Positions 19,566 through 28,881 are shown, counted from the stretch's first letter. The stretch is DNA of 64,000 nt from Candidatus Bathyarchaeota archaeon (GCA_018652685.1 JABIBQ010000028.1:1-64000), one strand, 5' to 3'. Numbers and translations: made by a program. Notes: a model not told the origin generated them from the sequence alone.

Positions 19566-20234
19566 TTAATCATCACTGGATTGAACTTGACTGGCTTTCT
19601 CGATAATCGCCTCGGCGGCCGTCTTTGCTTCCCCGATTTTTCCCGATTCGAGTTTCATGTGGATACCCGGGTCGTTGAATATCTTGTACAACGTGTCCCT
19701 TCTGTCCGAGCTGTTGTTGATCTTTTTCTTGGCCAGCTCCCTCGCGTGGTGCTGGACCTCAAGGTTCAGGCTGTCCATCTCCGTTACCTGTGAGGAGAGC
19801 CTCTTCTTGAGAACCTTCGAGACAATGGGGCTCTTGCCGTCTGTACATATCCCCACCCTGATGCTTCCCCTATGGAAGACGGCAGGTGAGTAGAAATCGC
19901 AAATCTCGGGCATGTCAACCGCGCAGACCAGGACCCTTGACTCCCTCGCCAGCTTTGATACTAGCTGGTTCAGGGTGCGATCGTTTGTGGCTGCGAACAC
20001 CAGCTTTGAGTTCTTGATGTGAGTCCTCAGCGAAGTTGTTGCGTTTTCTAGCTTCTGCTCTACAAGAATTACCTTGCCCTGTTTTCCAAGATCGACCAGG
20101 GTAGGGGTGAAGGTCTCGCTTATGATGGTTACGTCGGCTTGGTGTTTGATGAGCGATTTTGCCTTTCGCTCACCCAACTTGCCGCCTCCTATCACAAGTG
20201 TCTTGCTTCCATCCATTCTTAGATCAATTAGCAC
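19566..20234 (-). CDS. Precorrin-2 dehydrogenase / siroheme synthase-like (SirC)
   Basis: LVIGGGKLGERKAKSLI, AATNDRTLNQ, SPAVFHRGSIRVGICTDGKSP. Confidence 0.9.
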   Translation of the reverse strand: MLIDLRMDGSKTLVIGGGKLGERKAKSLIKHQADVTIISETFTPTLVDLGKQGKVILVEQKLENATTSLRTHIKNSKLVFAATNDRTLNQLVSKLARESRVLVCAVDMPEICDFYSPAVFHRGSIRVGICTDGKSPIVSKVLKKRLSSQVTEMDSLNLEVQHHARELAKKKINNSSDRRDTLYKIFNDPGIHMKLESGKIGEAKTAAEAIIEKASQVQSSDD

Positions 20235-20470
20235 TTTTTTACCGCCAGTTTGTTTCCAATCTGTATTGTTTGATTAATCCAGCGGAAATCAGATATATAT
20301 CTTACGCTCAAAGCAAATTCTCCTCTCTTTTTCGCTGAAAATAGCAATTACAGTACTTATTTGTAATCATTTTCCCGTTTTGATCAATTTGGTTTATATT
20401 CTATCGACATCATGTACGTTTTGTCTTTTTTTTACCCTCTATCTTACCAACAAGGACATATTGAATCATT

Positions 20471-20540
20471 ATATATTGGAAATCAATATATAGGAGTGCG
20501 CCCATATATGGAATGGCGATATATTGGACTCCAACATATA
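20471..20540. promoter_or_regulatory. Three tandem palindromes upstream of ArsP-like gene
   Basis: ATATATTG-GAAAT-CAATATAT (20471-20491), CCATATATGG (20502-20511), TATATTGG-ACT-CCAACATA-type repeat (20520-20540). Confidence 0.6.
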
Positions 20541-20568
20541 CGAAACTGGAAGATATTTCCTCTTCATA

Positions 20569-21456
20569 ATGGCTGAGATCATACCCCTGTTCCTCGGCTC
20601 AACGTTCCTCATAGGGCTCTCAATGGAGTACCTCTCCGAGGAGTCCCTGCAAAACTCTCTTGGTGGAAAGAAAGGCATCCTCGGAATGATTTCCGCCGCC
20701 GTCTTCGGGTTCATAACCCCCTTCTGTAGCTGCAGCTCAATCCCGGTCCTGGCCGGGATGGTGGCTGCCGGTCTACCAATAGGTATTCTGACCACGTTCC
20801 TGATAGCGTCCCCATACCCCATCGAGGTCGCGCTGCTCATACTTGCCCCCATGTTCGGCTACAAGTTTGGGCTAGCGTTTGCCCTGGCCGGTACTATCAT
20901 AGCCCTGATGGCTGGATACTTCGTCCATACCCAGAAATGGGACGACCAGGTCAGGGAGGAGGCGACGCTGTTCGCCATCCCGACCGGGCCAGTTGAGGCA
21001 TCCTGCGGATGTGACGACGCTGAGGAGGTACTGGCTGATAGTTTCATCGTGAAGACGAAACGGGCGGCGATCTACTCGTTTGACTTCCTGAAGAAGCTGT
21101 TTCTGTTCGTGGTCCTTGGGGCCGGGGTAGGTGCGGTTATCCACGGGTCCCTGCCCGAGACCCTGCTGGCCACCTACTTGGGTGGTTCAAGCATCTACGC
21201 GGTGCCATTGGCTGCCCTGATAGGTGTGCCCCTTTACGTGGGCATCGTGCCGATGATCCCCATCGTGCTATCTCTCTCCACCAAGGGGGTTAGCATGGGT
21301 GCACTCATCGCGTTCCTCATCACGGCGGCCGCACTGAGCCCGCCCGAGATCATCATGCTCTCGGGGATGTTCAAGCACAAGTACATCGGCTTCTTCGTGG
21401 GGATGGTGATAGTCGGGGCGATAGTGACTGGCTATCTCTTCAACATACTGATCTAG
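20569..21456 (+). CDS. ArsP/UPF0718-like permease
   Basis: Multi-TM with TPFCSCSSIPVLAGM motif and cytosolic CGCDD. ORF track TTG start 20524 lies in operator; ATG at 20569 preferred. Confidence 0.78.
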   Translation: MAEIIPLFLGSTFLIGLSMEYLSEESLQNSLGGKKGILGMISAAVFGFITPFCSCSSIPVLAGMVAAGLPIGILTTFLIASPYPIEVALLILAPMFGYKFGLAFALAGTIIALMAGYFVHTQKWDDQVREEATLFAIPTGPVEASCGCDDAEEVLADSFIVKTKRAAIYSFDFLKKLFLFVVLGAGVGAVIHGSLPETLLATYLGGSSIYAVPLAALIGVPLYVGIVPMIPIVLSLSTKGVSMGALIAFLITAAALSPPEIIMLSGMFKHKYIGFFVGMVIVGAIVTGYLFNILI

Positions 21457-21461
21457 GAGAA

Positions 21462-21785
21462 ATGAAAATGAAAGTTGAACTAATATTGGAAAACCCCATG
21501 GCGGGGGGCTGCGGGTGTAGTGTATCAATGTCAGATAGGATGGCCCTGATGAAGCAGGTTAGGGAGCAGGCCCAGGTCTGGGAGAAGGTGAAGAAGGGCA
21601 ACAAGGGTCACGAGTACACAAGGAGCGTTTTGACTGATCAGGGTCCTGAACATGCCAAGGCTGCCCTTGAGGCCGGCTCTTTACTGCCCCTTGTCTTCCT
21701 GGACTCGGAGCTTGTCCACTCTGGAAGCTATCCGTCAGTGGGAGTATTCGTGGATTTGCTCAACGGGAGAGAGCAGAACACATAA
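21462..21785 (+). CDS. ArsD-like putative metallochaperone
   Basis: N-terminal GGCGCSVS; C-terminal LLPLVFLDSELVHSGSYPS typical of ArsD-like proteins. Confidence 0.55.
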   Translation: MKMKVELILENPMAGGCGCSVSMSDRMALMKQVREQAQVWEKVKKGNKGHEYTRSVLTDQGPEHAKAALEAGSLLPLVFLDSELVHSGSYPSVGVFVDLLNGREQNT

Positions 21786-21818
21786 GTCCCCTCCAATCCT
21801 CTTCCTATCGTTCTGGAG

Positions 21819-22187
21819 ATGCCCGTTTTGTCTAAAACCACGTACTGGGAGAAGAGCTTCATGCTGGGCCTGAGCAAGCTCATGGTGCTCAGCGTCCTGA
21901 GGAACGGCCCCGTTCACGGGTACGGTATAATCAAGGAGATCGAGACCAAGAGCAACCAGTGCTGCAGCATCACGCCTGGCAGCATCTACCCGCTCCTGCG
22001 CGACCTTGAGAAGGAGGAGCTCATCGTGAGCCACAAGTCAAAGGTGGGCGGCCGTGACAGGGTCAATTACGAGCTGACTGATGCCGGACGTGAGACCCTG
22101 AAAGAAGCATTGAGAATGTGGGAAATATTCCTCGATGGGACCCGGAACATCTTCTACGACGATGATGCCCCCGAGGTCGAAGCCTAA
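21819..22187 (+). CDS. PadR family transcriptional regulator with vicinal Cys pair
   Basis: VLSVLRNGPVHGYGIIKEIETKSNQCCSITPGSIYPLLRDLEKEELI. Confidence 0.88.
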   Translation: MPVLSKTTYWEKSFMLGLSKLMVLSVLRNGPVHGYGIIKEIETKSNQCCSITPGSIYPLLRDLEKEELIVSHKSKVGGRDRVNYELTDAGRETLKEALRMWEIFLDGTRNIFYDDDAPEVEA

Positions 22188-23057
22188 CTAGCTCTTTATC
22201 CTCTTCATATCGACCTCGGCTGACAGGTAGCCGAAGCCACTCCATGCGTTTGTCTCAAGCACTTTTTCCAGCAACCCAACGTAGTTGTCATACTCCCCCC
22301 TGAACCTGTACTCGTTGGCCACGCCGAACCCTGAGGTTACCAGGCTGAGCTGATCCTCGTCGCCCTTGCCACTGATTATGTCCTCTGGCTCAATCTCGCC
22401 CTTGTACATCTTCATGCACTCGTAGTACCCGCCGCTGACGGGGCAGTTCATGTCCGACTTGACGTGGCTGAGGACCTCTTTCACTTCCTCCTCGAAGCCT
22501 AGCCTCTTGAGAATGATATAGTTCCAGTAGACAGACATGATAACGTGGTCGTCGTTGACGGCTATTGCGAGGAGATCATGGAATGCCTTGCTAGCGTTGA
22601 TTGGGTCGCCCTTCATCATGTACGCGAGGCCCAGGTGGTAGTACACATTGGTGTAGAAGGTGTACTCAATGGTCTCCTCCGCGCCTGCCAGGCCACTGGG
22701 CTCCATGAAGTCAGGCTTCTTTAGCATGATGTCAGCCGCCCTCTCCGAGTCTGCGATGGAGTACTCGAACATCCTGAGGCTCAGGAACCTGTGTGCCCTG
22801 TGCCTGAGGAATTCTGGGTCGTCTGGGAACAGTTTCAGTCCCTCGGTGAAGATGTGTATGGCGTCCCTATACCTGCCGACATAGGCGTGCTGCCTGCCTA
22901 GCCAGAGTATCTTCTCCCTGTCGTCGGGGTCTTTCTCCCACTCGGCGAACGCCTTGTTGAACTTGACTAGCTGCTTGTGCTCGGGATCAGGGTAGCTCAC
23001 CGGGTTGTACAGTGGCTCGCCGAATAGGCTGAACCCTTCTGGGGTCTCGATCTTCAT
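22188..23057 (-). CDS. Tetratricopeptide-repeat-like protein
   Basis: Helical repeats (HAYVGRYRDAIHIFTEGLKLFPDDPEFLRHRAHRFLSLRMFEYSIADSERA). Confidence 0.75.
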   Translation of the reverse strand: MKIETPEGFSLFGEPLYNPVSYPDPEHKQLVKFNKAFAEWEKDPDDREKILWLGRQHAYVGRYRDAIHIFTEGLKLFPDDPEFLRHRAHRFLSLRMFEYSIADSERAADIMLKKPDFMEPSGLAGAEETIEYTFYTNVYYHLGLAYMMKGDPINASKAFHDLLAIAVNDDHVIMSVYWNYIILKRLGFEEEVKEVLSHVKSDMNCPVSGGYYECMKMYKGEIEPEDIISGKGDEDQLSLVTSGFGVANEYRFRGEYDNYVGLLEKVLETNAWSGFGYLSAEVDMKRIKS

Positions 23058-23122
23058 GACTCAAGCTGAGCCGGTATCGTATATGAAATCTGTCCTACGG
23101 TCACATTATGTGAGTATGAGAC

Positions 23123-24403
23123 GTGATTCAGCCTTTTATTGAAGAACATGAAACTCAGTTCATCAACGGGTGTGTGAAAATGATCGACTTGTCAACGTAT
23201 ATCCCCCAGCGCATCTCGACACCCGCCAGACGCTTCCTTTCAGCAACCGCCCTAAGCGGCCTCGGGAACGGGGTCTTCAGCGTCATCCTCCAACTTTACC
23301 TCATATCCCTTGGTTTTTCCGGTTCCCAGCTGGGAAGTATATTCATGTGGAGCAGTATCGGCCAACTTTTCCTTACAATCCCAGCCGGCGTGCTGGCTGA
23401 TAGATACGGCGTGAAGCCTGTCATTCTGTTCGGTTTCATCGTCACCGGTATATCCATGGGGATTATGCTCACGGGCAGGACACTGTTCATGTTCAGCGTC
23501 GCCTGGCTACTCCTGGGCGTGGGCAACTCTACCGGCTCCGTATTCGGTCCATTATTTTCCTCATTGTTCGATCCTGATGATCTTGCCAGGGCATTCGGGC
23601 TCCAGGGGGGCATAAATATCGCGTCAACCGCGATTGGAAGCCTGTTCGGGTTGATCCCGCCCCTCCTCGTATCGCGGGCTGGGTTCACGTTGACCAGGTC
23701 CTACTGGTCGATGCTCCTGATTGGTGTTGTTTTCTTCGTAGTGCAGCTTCCGATGTACTACAGTGTCCTGACTTTAGCTGATATCAAAAAGCCTGAAGAG
23801 AAAAAGAGCCGTATCCTTCGTTCACGTGGTGTTGTGGTAAAGTTCTCGATTCTCTACACGATACAGAACCTGGCGTACGGCGCGTTTATCGGGTTATTCC
23901 CGTTCTACGTGAACAAAAAGTACGGGGTAGAGTCCGGTGCCCTCGGAGTTCTCTTTTTCGCCGTGCAGCTAATCAGGGCAGTTGTGAACTTTGGCTCCCC
24001 CAAGATCGCGGACAGGTACGGTTCGGTACGTACCATCACGGCGTCCATTGCTGGAACAGTTCCCTTCTGGCTCCTGTTCACCTGGGCTCCCTCATTTGCC
24101 TGGGTCTCATTGATCTACATTGCACGGATGGCCGTAGCGTCCATCAGCAACCCCTTGATGCCCTCACTCTTCTACCGCATACTATACGAGGACGAGAAGG
24201 CCACCGCCAACTCAATCACCCAGACATCGTCCATGGTCAGTAACATCATTGCCCCGAGACTAGGCGGGCACATGATGGAGAATATCCACTTGGAATCCAC
24301 CGCCGTCATGGGGGCGGGGCTGTATGCACTTTACTCAGCGTCCGTCTACCTGCTGTTGAGGAACGAGAAACCGAAAAATGGCACTGAGGTGCCGTTGGAT
24401 TAG
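23123..24403 (+). CDS. MFS transporter
   Basis: 12-TM-like pattern; GVLADRYGVKPV motif A-like; start may be the Met near 23180. Confidence 0.82.
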   Translation: MIQPFIEEHETQFINGCVKMIDLSTYIPQRISTPARRFLSATALSGLGNGVFSVILQLYLISLGFSGSQLGSIFMWSSIGQLFLTIPAGVLADRYGVKPVILFGFIVTGISMGIMLTGRTLFMFSVAWLLLGVGNSTGSVFGPLFSSLFDPDDLARAFGLQGGINIASTAIGSLFGLIPPLLVSRAGFTLTRSYWSMLLIGVVFFVVQLPMYYSVLTLADIKKPEEKKSRILRSRGVVVKFSILYTIQNLAYGAFIGLFPFYVNKKYGVESGALGVLFFAVQLIRAVVNFGSPKIADRYGSVRTITASIAGTVPFWLLFTWAPSFAWVSLIYIARMAVASISNPLMPSLFYRILYEDEKATANSITQTSSMVSNIIAPRLGGHMMENIHLESTAVMGAGLYALYSASVYLLLRNEKPKNGTEVPLD

Positions 24404-24421
24404 AAACTTTATACAGATTAC

Positions 24422-25597
24422 GTGCTTCCATTATCCATGTCATCAGACGATTACTTCAACTTGGCCTCCGTCGAGGGAATGGCCAACTCACTGAACCGAA
24501 AATGGCAGGTCTATCCCAATGACGTTATCCCCCTCTGGCTGGCGAGTCCCGACTTTAGGATAGCTCCGGAGATCAAGGAGGCACTACACCATGCGGTGGA
24601 TGCCGAGGACCTCTACTACAACTCGGATGACCCGACCCGCGAGGCCATGGCCGAGAAGATCGTGCGCGTCAACGGCCAGGAGGTAACATCTGACGATGTC
24701 ATGATCTCCCAGGGCGTCGAGCCACTTCTCTGGCTTGCCGTCATGCACGCGTGCAAGGAGGGTGACGAGGTGGTGATGCCCAACCCCATGTACAACGGCT
24801 TCGTCCACGTCATGGAGGGTCTGAATACCAAGCCAGTCTACTGGGACCTTGACTACGAAGACGGCTACAGGTTCGACGAGGAGCGGCTCAAGGAGATAGT
24901 CAACAAGGACACCAAGCTACTGTGCCTCTGCAACCCCCACAACCCGGCGGGGAGGGTTATGACAAGGGAGGAGTTGAAGGCAGTGGCTGATATCGCTGTT
25001 GACAATCAGATCAAGGTCTTCATGGACGAGCTCTGGGAGGACATCAGGTTCGATGGGAGGGAGCAGGTGACGCTTGCCACGTTGAACCCCGAGATAGAGG
25101 ACTTGACGGCCACATCCTGGGGCGTGTCTAAGACATTCGGTGTCGCGGGGCTCTACCTCGGCTACATGGCCACCACAAACAAGGAGATGCTGGCCGATTT
25201 CAAGCATGAGGCACACAGCCTCCAGCGTGGCTCCAGCACCCTGGCGAGGGCGGCCGCCCCCGTCATGCTGGATGAGACCCTTGACTGGTACAGGAGGGAC
25301 CTGATCACGCAACTGACCAAGGTTCGTGACATCTGCTACAAGCGCCTGAACGAGATATCGGGAGCGTCTTTCCCTGTCGTTGAGGGCACATACGTGCCGT
25401 TCCCCAAGTTTGATTACGGGATGACCAGCGAGGAGCTCCACGAGTACCTTATAAAGGAGGCCAAGGTCGCCCTGAACCCCGGATCGAACTTCGGGCCAGG
25501 CGGCGAAGGCCACATGAGGATCTGCTTCGCCACAAGCGAGGAGATAATGAACGAAACAATGGACAGGATGGAGCGGGCTCTCTCAAAGCTAGCCTAG
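24422..25597 (+). CDS. PLP-dependent aminotransferase class I/II (PatB/MalY- or AspAT-like)
   Basis: NPHNPAGRVMTREEL, SWGVSKTFGVAGLYLGY (PLP Lys). Confidence 0.88.
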   Translation: MLPLSMSSDDYFNLASVEGMANSLNRKWQVYPNDVIPLWLASPDFRIAPEIKEALHHAVDAEDLYYNSDDPTREAMAEKIVRVNGQEVTSDDVMISQGVEPLLWLAVMHACKEGDEVVMPNPMYNGFVHVMEGLNTKPVYWDLDYEDGYRFDEERLKEIVNKDTKLLCLCNPHNPAGRVMTREELKAVADIAVDNQIKVFMDELWEDIRFDGREQVTLATLNPEIEDLTATSWGVSKTFGVAGLYLGYMATTNKEMLADFKHEAHSLQRGSSTLARAAAPVMLDETLDWYRRDLITQLTKVRDICYKRLNEISGASFPVVEGTYVPFPKFDYGMTSEELHEYLIKEAKVALNPGSNFGPGGEGHMRICFATSEEIMNETMDRMERALSKLA

Positions 25598-26215
25598 GGT
25601 CTTCAAGGTCTTTCTCGCCTTCCTTGCGACTACCTTCATCTCGCTCTCAGTGAAGGGCTCTACGAATGCCCTGACTTTTGGGTGCAGTTCTTCGAATTTA
25701 TTGAACCTAGCAATGGCTTCGATGATAAATCCAACTGTTGTCTTCTTGAACAGAGGTGATTTCTCTATCAGCTTGTCTAGGACCTCCTCCGCCTTCTCGG
25801 GGTTGTGTTCAGCGATCTTTGCGAGTGCCTGGACCGTATGGTTCGCCAGCACGATGCTCTTGTGCTCCAGCTGTGGATACATCCTGTCCAGTAACGCTGG
25901 GATCTTCTTCTCGGAGTCCACAACTGCAAGGTTTCCCAGGGTACAAGTTGCCTCCCATCTGAGGACCGGGGGCTTTGCGTCGAGGTTACCGATGAACTTG
26001 TCCATGTATGGGGCAATTAACTCCGGGCGGTCCAATGATAACAACGATACCAGCTCAGATGAGCCCGTCTGGACACGCCTCTCCTCGCTGTCAAGCCCCG
26101 TGATCAATTGATCCAGGTACTGCTCTGGTTCAGGTGATAAGTACAGCTTGTATAGGTCCTTTGGGCGTGTCCCGTCCTCCCATTTCCCCCTCAGTATCTC
26201 ATGGATGTCCTTCAA
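25589..26215 (-). CDS. HEAT-repeat-like protein
   Basis: Repeated helical pattern (RWEATCTLGNLAVVDSEKKIPALLDRM...VQALAKIAEHNPEKAEEVLDKL); TTG start. Confidence 0.65.
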   Translation of the reverse strand: MKDIHEILRGKWEDGTRPKDLYKLYLSPEPEQYLDQLITGLDSEERRVQTGSSELVSLLSLDRPELIAPYMDKFIGNLDAKPPVLRWEATCTLGNLAVVDSEKKIPALLDRMYPQLEHKSIVLANHTVQALAKIAEHNPEKAEEVLDKLIEKSPLFKKTTVGFIIEAIARFNKFEELHPKVRAFVEPFTESEMKVVARKARKTLKTLG

Positions 26216-26690
26216 ACTGATTAACCTCCATTCTGAGCCTCTCTCCTAGATGTTTAACCCTATCCACGACCTCCGGGAACTGCTCACAGTCCCCGTTGAG
26301 GTCCTTACCGTACCTGAGACACTCCAGTCCCTGCTCCCCGTACACGTTGTACAGGCTAGTCCTTCCCCGCATGTGTGGCAAGGCGCGTTCTTGCTCAGGT
26401 ACTCGACACTGCCCACGAACGATAATCTGTTTGCGTTCATCCTAAAATTCACTAGGGTGGAGTATTTCCAGTGATTCGACGAGACCACAAGCATCTTTGC
26501 AAGCCACTCATACAGGTTGGATTCTGATGTCTGTATTCCCCTCGGCGATGAGCCCAGCTTGGGAGTAACTATTGACGATGAGGCTATGCAATAAATCCCT
26601 TTCAGAGCAGGGGATCTCAGAAAGTGACCCGATAATATTATGGATTAGGTCTTCAAAGACGCTCCCTTGGATTGGGGTATCTAAGAGATA
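26199..26690 (-). pseudogene. Multiply frameshifted Cys-containing protein gene relic
   Basis: Three consecutive minus-strand reading frames join into coherent protein-like sequence: ...DTPIQGSVFEDLIHNIIGSLSEIPCSERDLLHSLIV... / ...NLYEWLAKMLVVSSNHWKYSTLVNFRMNANRLSFVGSVEYLSKNAPCHTCGEG / LYNVYGEQGLECLRYGKDLNGDCEQFPEVVDRVKHLGERLRMEV. Confidence 0.5.
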
Positions 26691-27439
26691 TTTTTCTGAG
26701 CCGCTTCCAAAGCAACCCTTGCCCCGTAATCAAGGAAACCGTCCGCTTCCCCGACCGTGTTGTACGTGTAGCCCTTCTCCTGCGCCCACGCGATGGTGTT
26801 CATGTTGCAGTAAAAGCCCGCTGGTTTACCCACCTTGTTGGCGACCTCGATGACCCTGTCTATCGCCCCGCTGTACACCGGGTTATCAAACTCAGGGGGT
26901 ACCCGGCCAAGGATGTTACTGGACAGGTCCCATGGGCCAATAAAGCAGGCGTCTATCCCGTCAACGCTGAGAATCTCCTCGATGTTGTCCACTGCCTCCT
27001 GTGTCTCCACCTGGACGGTTACCATCACCTCGTCGTTGGCAGTCGCCTTGTAGTCAGGGTCGTTCCTGGAGGCTCTGCGGGGCCCGAAACCCCTCGTCCC
27101 CACCGGGGGGTACTTGCACGCCCTCACGGCTGCCTCTGCTTCCTCTTTTGTGTTCACCCACGGAACAAGTATCCCATGAGCGCCGATATCCAGGATGCGC
27201 TTGATGAGCACCGGATCGTTCCATGCTGGCCTCACGATTGGCGTGCAGTCCGAGCCGTTCATGGCCTGAAGCATCATCTGCATGGTCTCAAGGCTCAGCG
27301 GAGCGTGCTCACCGTCAATCAGTACCCAGTCAAAGCCCATCCTGCTTATGACCTCGGTCACGTCCGGGTGCCCCAACCCCACGAAGCACCCCACCACCTG
27401 TTCACCCTTCATGAGTTTCTCTTTGAGCAAGTTCTTCAA
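26681..27439 (-). CDS. HpcH/HpaI aldolase family protein
   Basis: GCFVGLGHPDVTEVISRMGFDWVLIDGEHAPLS, GILVPWVNTKEEAEAAVRACKYPPVGTRGFGP. Confidence 0.92.
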   Translation of the reverse strand: MKNLLKEKLMKGEQVVGCFVGLGHPDVTEVISRMGFDWVLIDGEHAPLSLETMQMMLQAMNGSDCTPIVRPAWNDPVLIKRILDIGAHGILVPWVNTKEEAEAAVRACKYPPVGTRGFGPRRASRNDPDYKATANDEVMVTVQVETQEAVDNIEEILSVDGIDACFIGPWDLSSNILGRVPPEFDNPVYSGAIDRVIEVANKVGKPAGFYCNMNTIAWAQEKGYTYNTVGEADGFLDYGARVALEAAQKNIS

Positions 27440-27549
27440 ATTTAATCACTATGTAACTCCACCGTAGGCATAACAAACTTTGGTCTGGTTCCGCGCACCG
27501 TGTGCTAAAGTATCCTCCCCTGTCCCACCCGGTACCAAGATTGCACACC

Positions 27550-27636
27550 TTTTTTCCCCCTTAATCCCGGTTACTTGACACAAGAACTGGCTCCCAGAAT
27601 TTTTTTTGCGATATATGTGGTAACCACTCACAGAAA
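27550..27636 (-). repeat. Dispersed repeat copy A1 (GTGAGTGGTTA ... TGTGTCAAGTAACC ... TAAGGGGGAAAAAA)
   Basis: Matches copy B at 44741-44829 in order and spacing (49 vs 50 nt between boxes). Confidence 0.6.
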
Positions 27637-27694
27637 GCCGGTTTGGGCTCTCTAATATTATTTTTTTACGTTTGAAAGAGGCAGGAATCAATAA

Positions 27695-27726
27695 TTCCCT
27701 TATGTCATGATACTTGACACAAGAAA
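27695..27726 (-). repeat. Partial dispersed repeat copy A2: TTTCTTGTGTCAAGTATCATGACATAAGGGAA
   Basis: Shares TGTGTCAAGTA...ACATAAGGGAA with copy B. Confidence 0.6.
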
Positions 27727-28881
27727 TTAGATGGTGGTGAGTTCCTTGTGGAAGTTGCTGAACGTTTCACCGCCCGTCTTGGTCACGAGCACCACGTCCT
27801 CCACCCTTGCGCTCCACTCACCGAACAGCAGAATACTGGGCTCGACCGTGAAAGTCATTCCCTCCTGAAGCATCGTCTTGTCCGGGATGTACAGGTACGG
27901 CGGCTCGTGGACCGTCAATCCGATCCCGTGCCCAAGCCTGTGGACAAAGTTCTCGCCGTATCCGCCACGCTCGATTATGCCCCTTGCGACGCTATCAAGT
28001 TGCTCGCATGTAAGCTCCCCCTCCTTCATCTGTTCAATCGCTGTGCCCTGCGCCGTCATGACAAGGTCATGGATCTCCTGCACCTTTGCCGGAGGCTCCC
28101 CAACGTACACGGTCCTGCCGAAATCGCTGCAGTAGCCGTCATAGACGCACCCGAAATCAAAGCTGATGGTATCTCCATCCTCCAATAGCCTAGGCTTGTC
28201 AGGAGACTCGCCCAGAATCCATGGATGGTTGGGACTCCTGAACCTGACGCCCGTCACGAAGCTGTTGTAATCCGCGCCCTGCTTCCTGAACTCGTAGTCG
28301 ATGGCGTTTGCTACATCTATCTCGCTCTGCCCCCTTTCGAGGCCGTCCACAACCTTTCCGTAGACTCGATCCGTGATCTCCCCGGCCTTCTTCATGACCT
28401 CGATCTCGTCGCTGTCCTTGATCATTCGCATGGGCTCGATTATCTCGCTTGCGTTGCTGAGCTTGCTGTAAGGCATAACCTGACGGAACAGGAGGACAGT
28501 GTGGGCCCATGCCCTCTCCTCGATGGCAACTCCCTTTCCCCTCATGTTAAGCTGGCCGATGACCTCCCTGAGGATCTCCTTCGGCCGCTCGCTCTCGTCC
28601 AGTATCTTTACCCTGGTTATCCAGGGCTTTCCCTCGGCCTGCTTCTTCCAGCCACTCGCTCCCATCCGGGGCGCGAGAATTGTTATGCCGCCGGTTAACG
28701 TGATGTATGCGCCGTGAATGTAATCCCCAAAGCTGTTGTTGTCAGTTAGCTCGGGGCCCTTCCGCTTGATACCTGTCAAGTAGAACAAGTTGGCGCCCCT
28801 TCTAAGATACATGAGGGCTATGCCCCTCTCCCGCATGGCCTCGCGTACTCTGCTGAGCCTTCCCTCGTAGTCCATAACCAA
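27727..28881 (-). CDS. M24 family Xaa-Pro aminopeptidase-like metallopeptidase
   Basis: ISFDFGCVYDGYCSDFGRTVYVGEP, HRLGHGIGLTVHEPPYL, FTVEPSI. Confidence 0.9.
   Translation of the reverse strand: MVMDYEGRLSRVREAMRERGIALMYLRRGANLFYLTGIKRKGPELTDNNSFGDYIHGAYITLTGGITILAPRMGASGWKKQAEGKPWITRVKILDESERPKEILREVIGQLNMRGKGVAIEERAWAHTVLLFRQVMPYSKLSNASEIIEPMRMIKDSDEIEVMKKAGEITDRVYGKVVDGLERGQSEIDVANAIDYEFRKQGADYNSFVTGVRFRSPNHPWILGESPDKPRLLEDGDTISFDFGCVYDGYCSDFGRTVYVGEPPAKVQEIHDLVMTAQGTAIEQMKEGELTCEQLDSVARGIIERGGYGENFVHRLGHGIGLTVHEPPYLYIPDKTMLQEGMTFTVEPSILLFGEWSARVEDVVLVTKTGGETFSNFHKELTTI

Noticed and set aside
24917-25513. 198-aa minus-strand ORF
   Set aside because: Antisense to a well-supported aminotransferase.
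26672-27445. 257-aa plus-strand ORF
   Set aside because: Antisense shadow of the HpcH/HpaI aldolase; no recognisable domain.
27449-27691. 80-aa minus ORF in the 27.5 kb intergenic region
   Set aside because: Coincides with the dispersed repeat; no recognisable domain; repeat copy B has no matching ORF.
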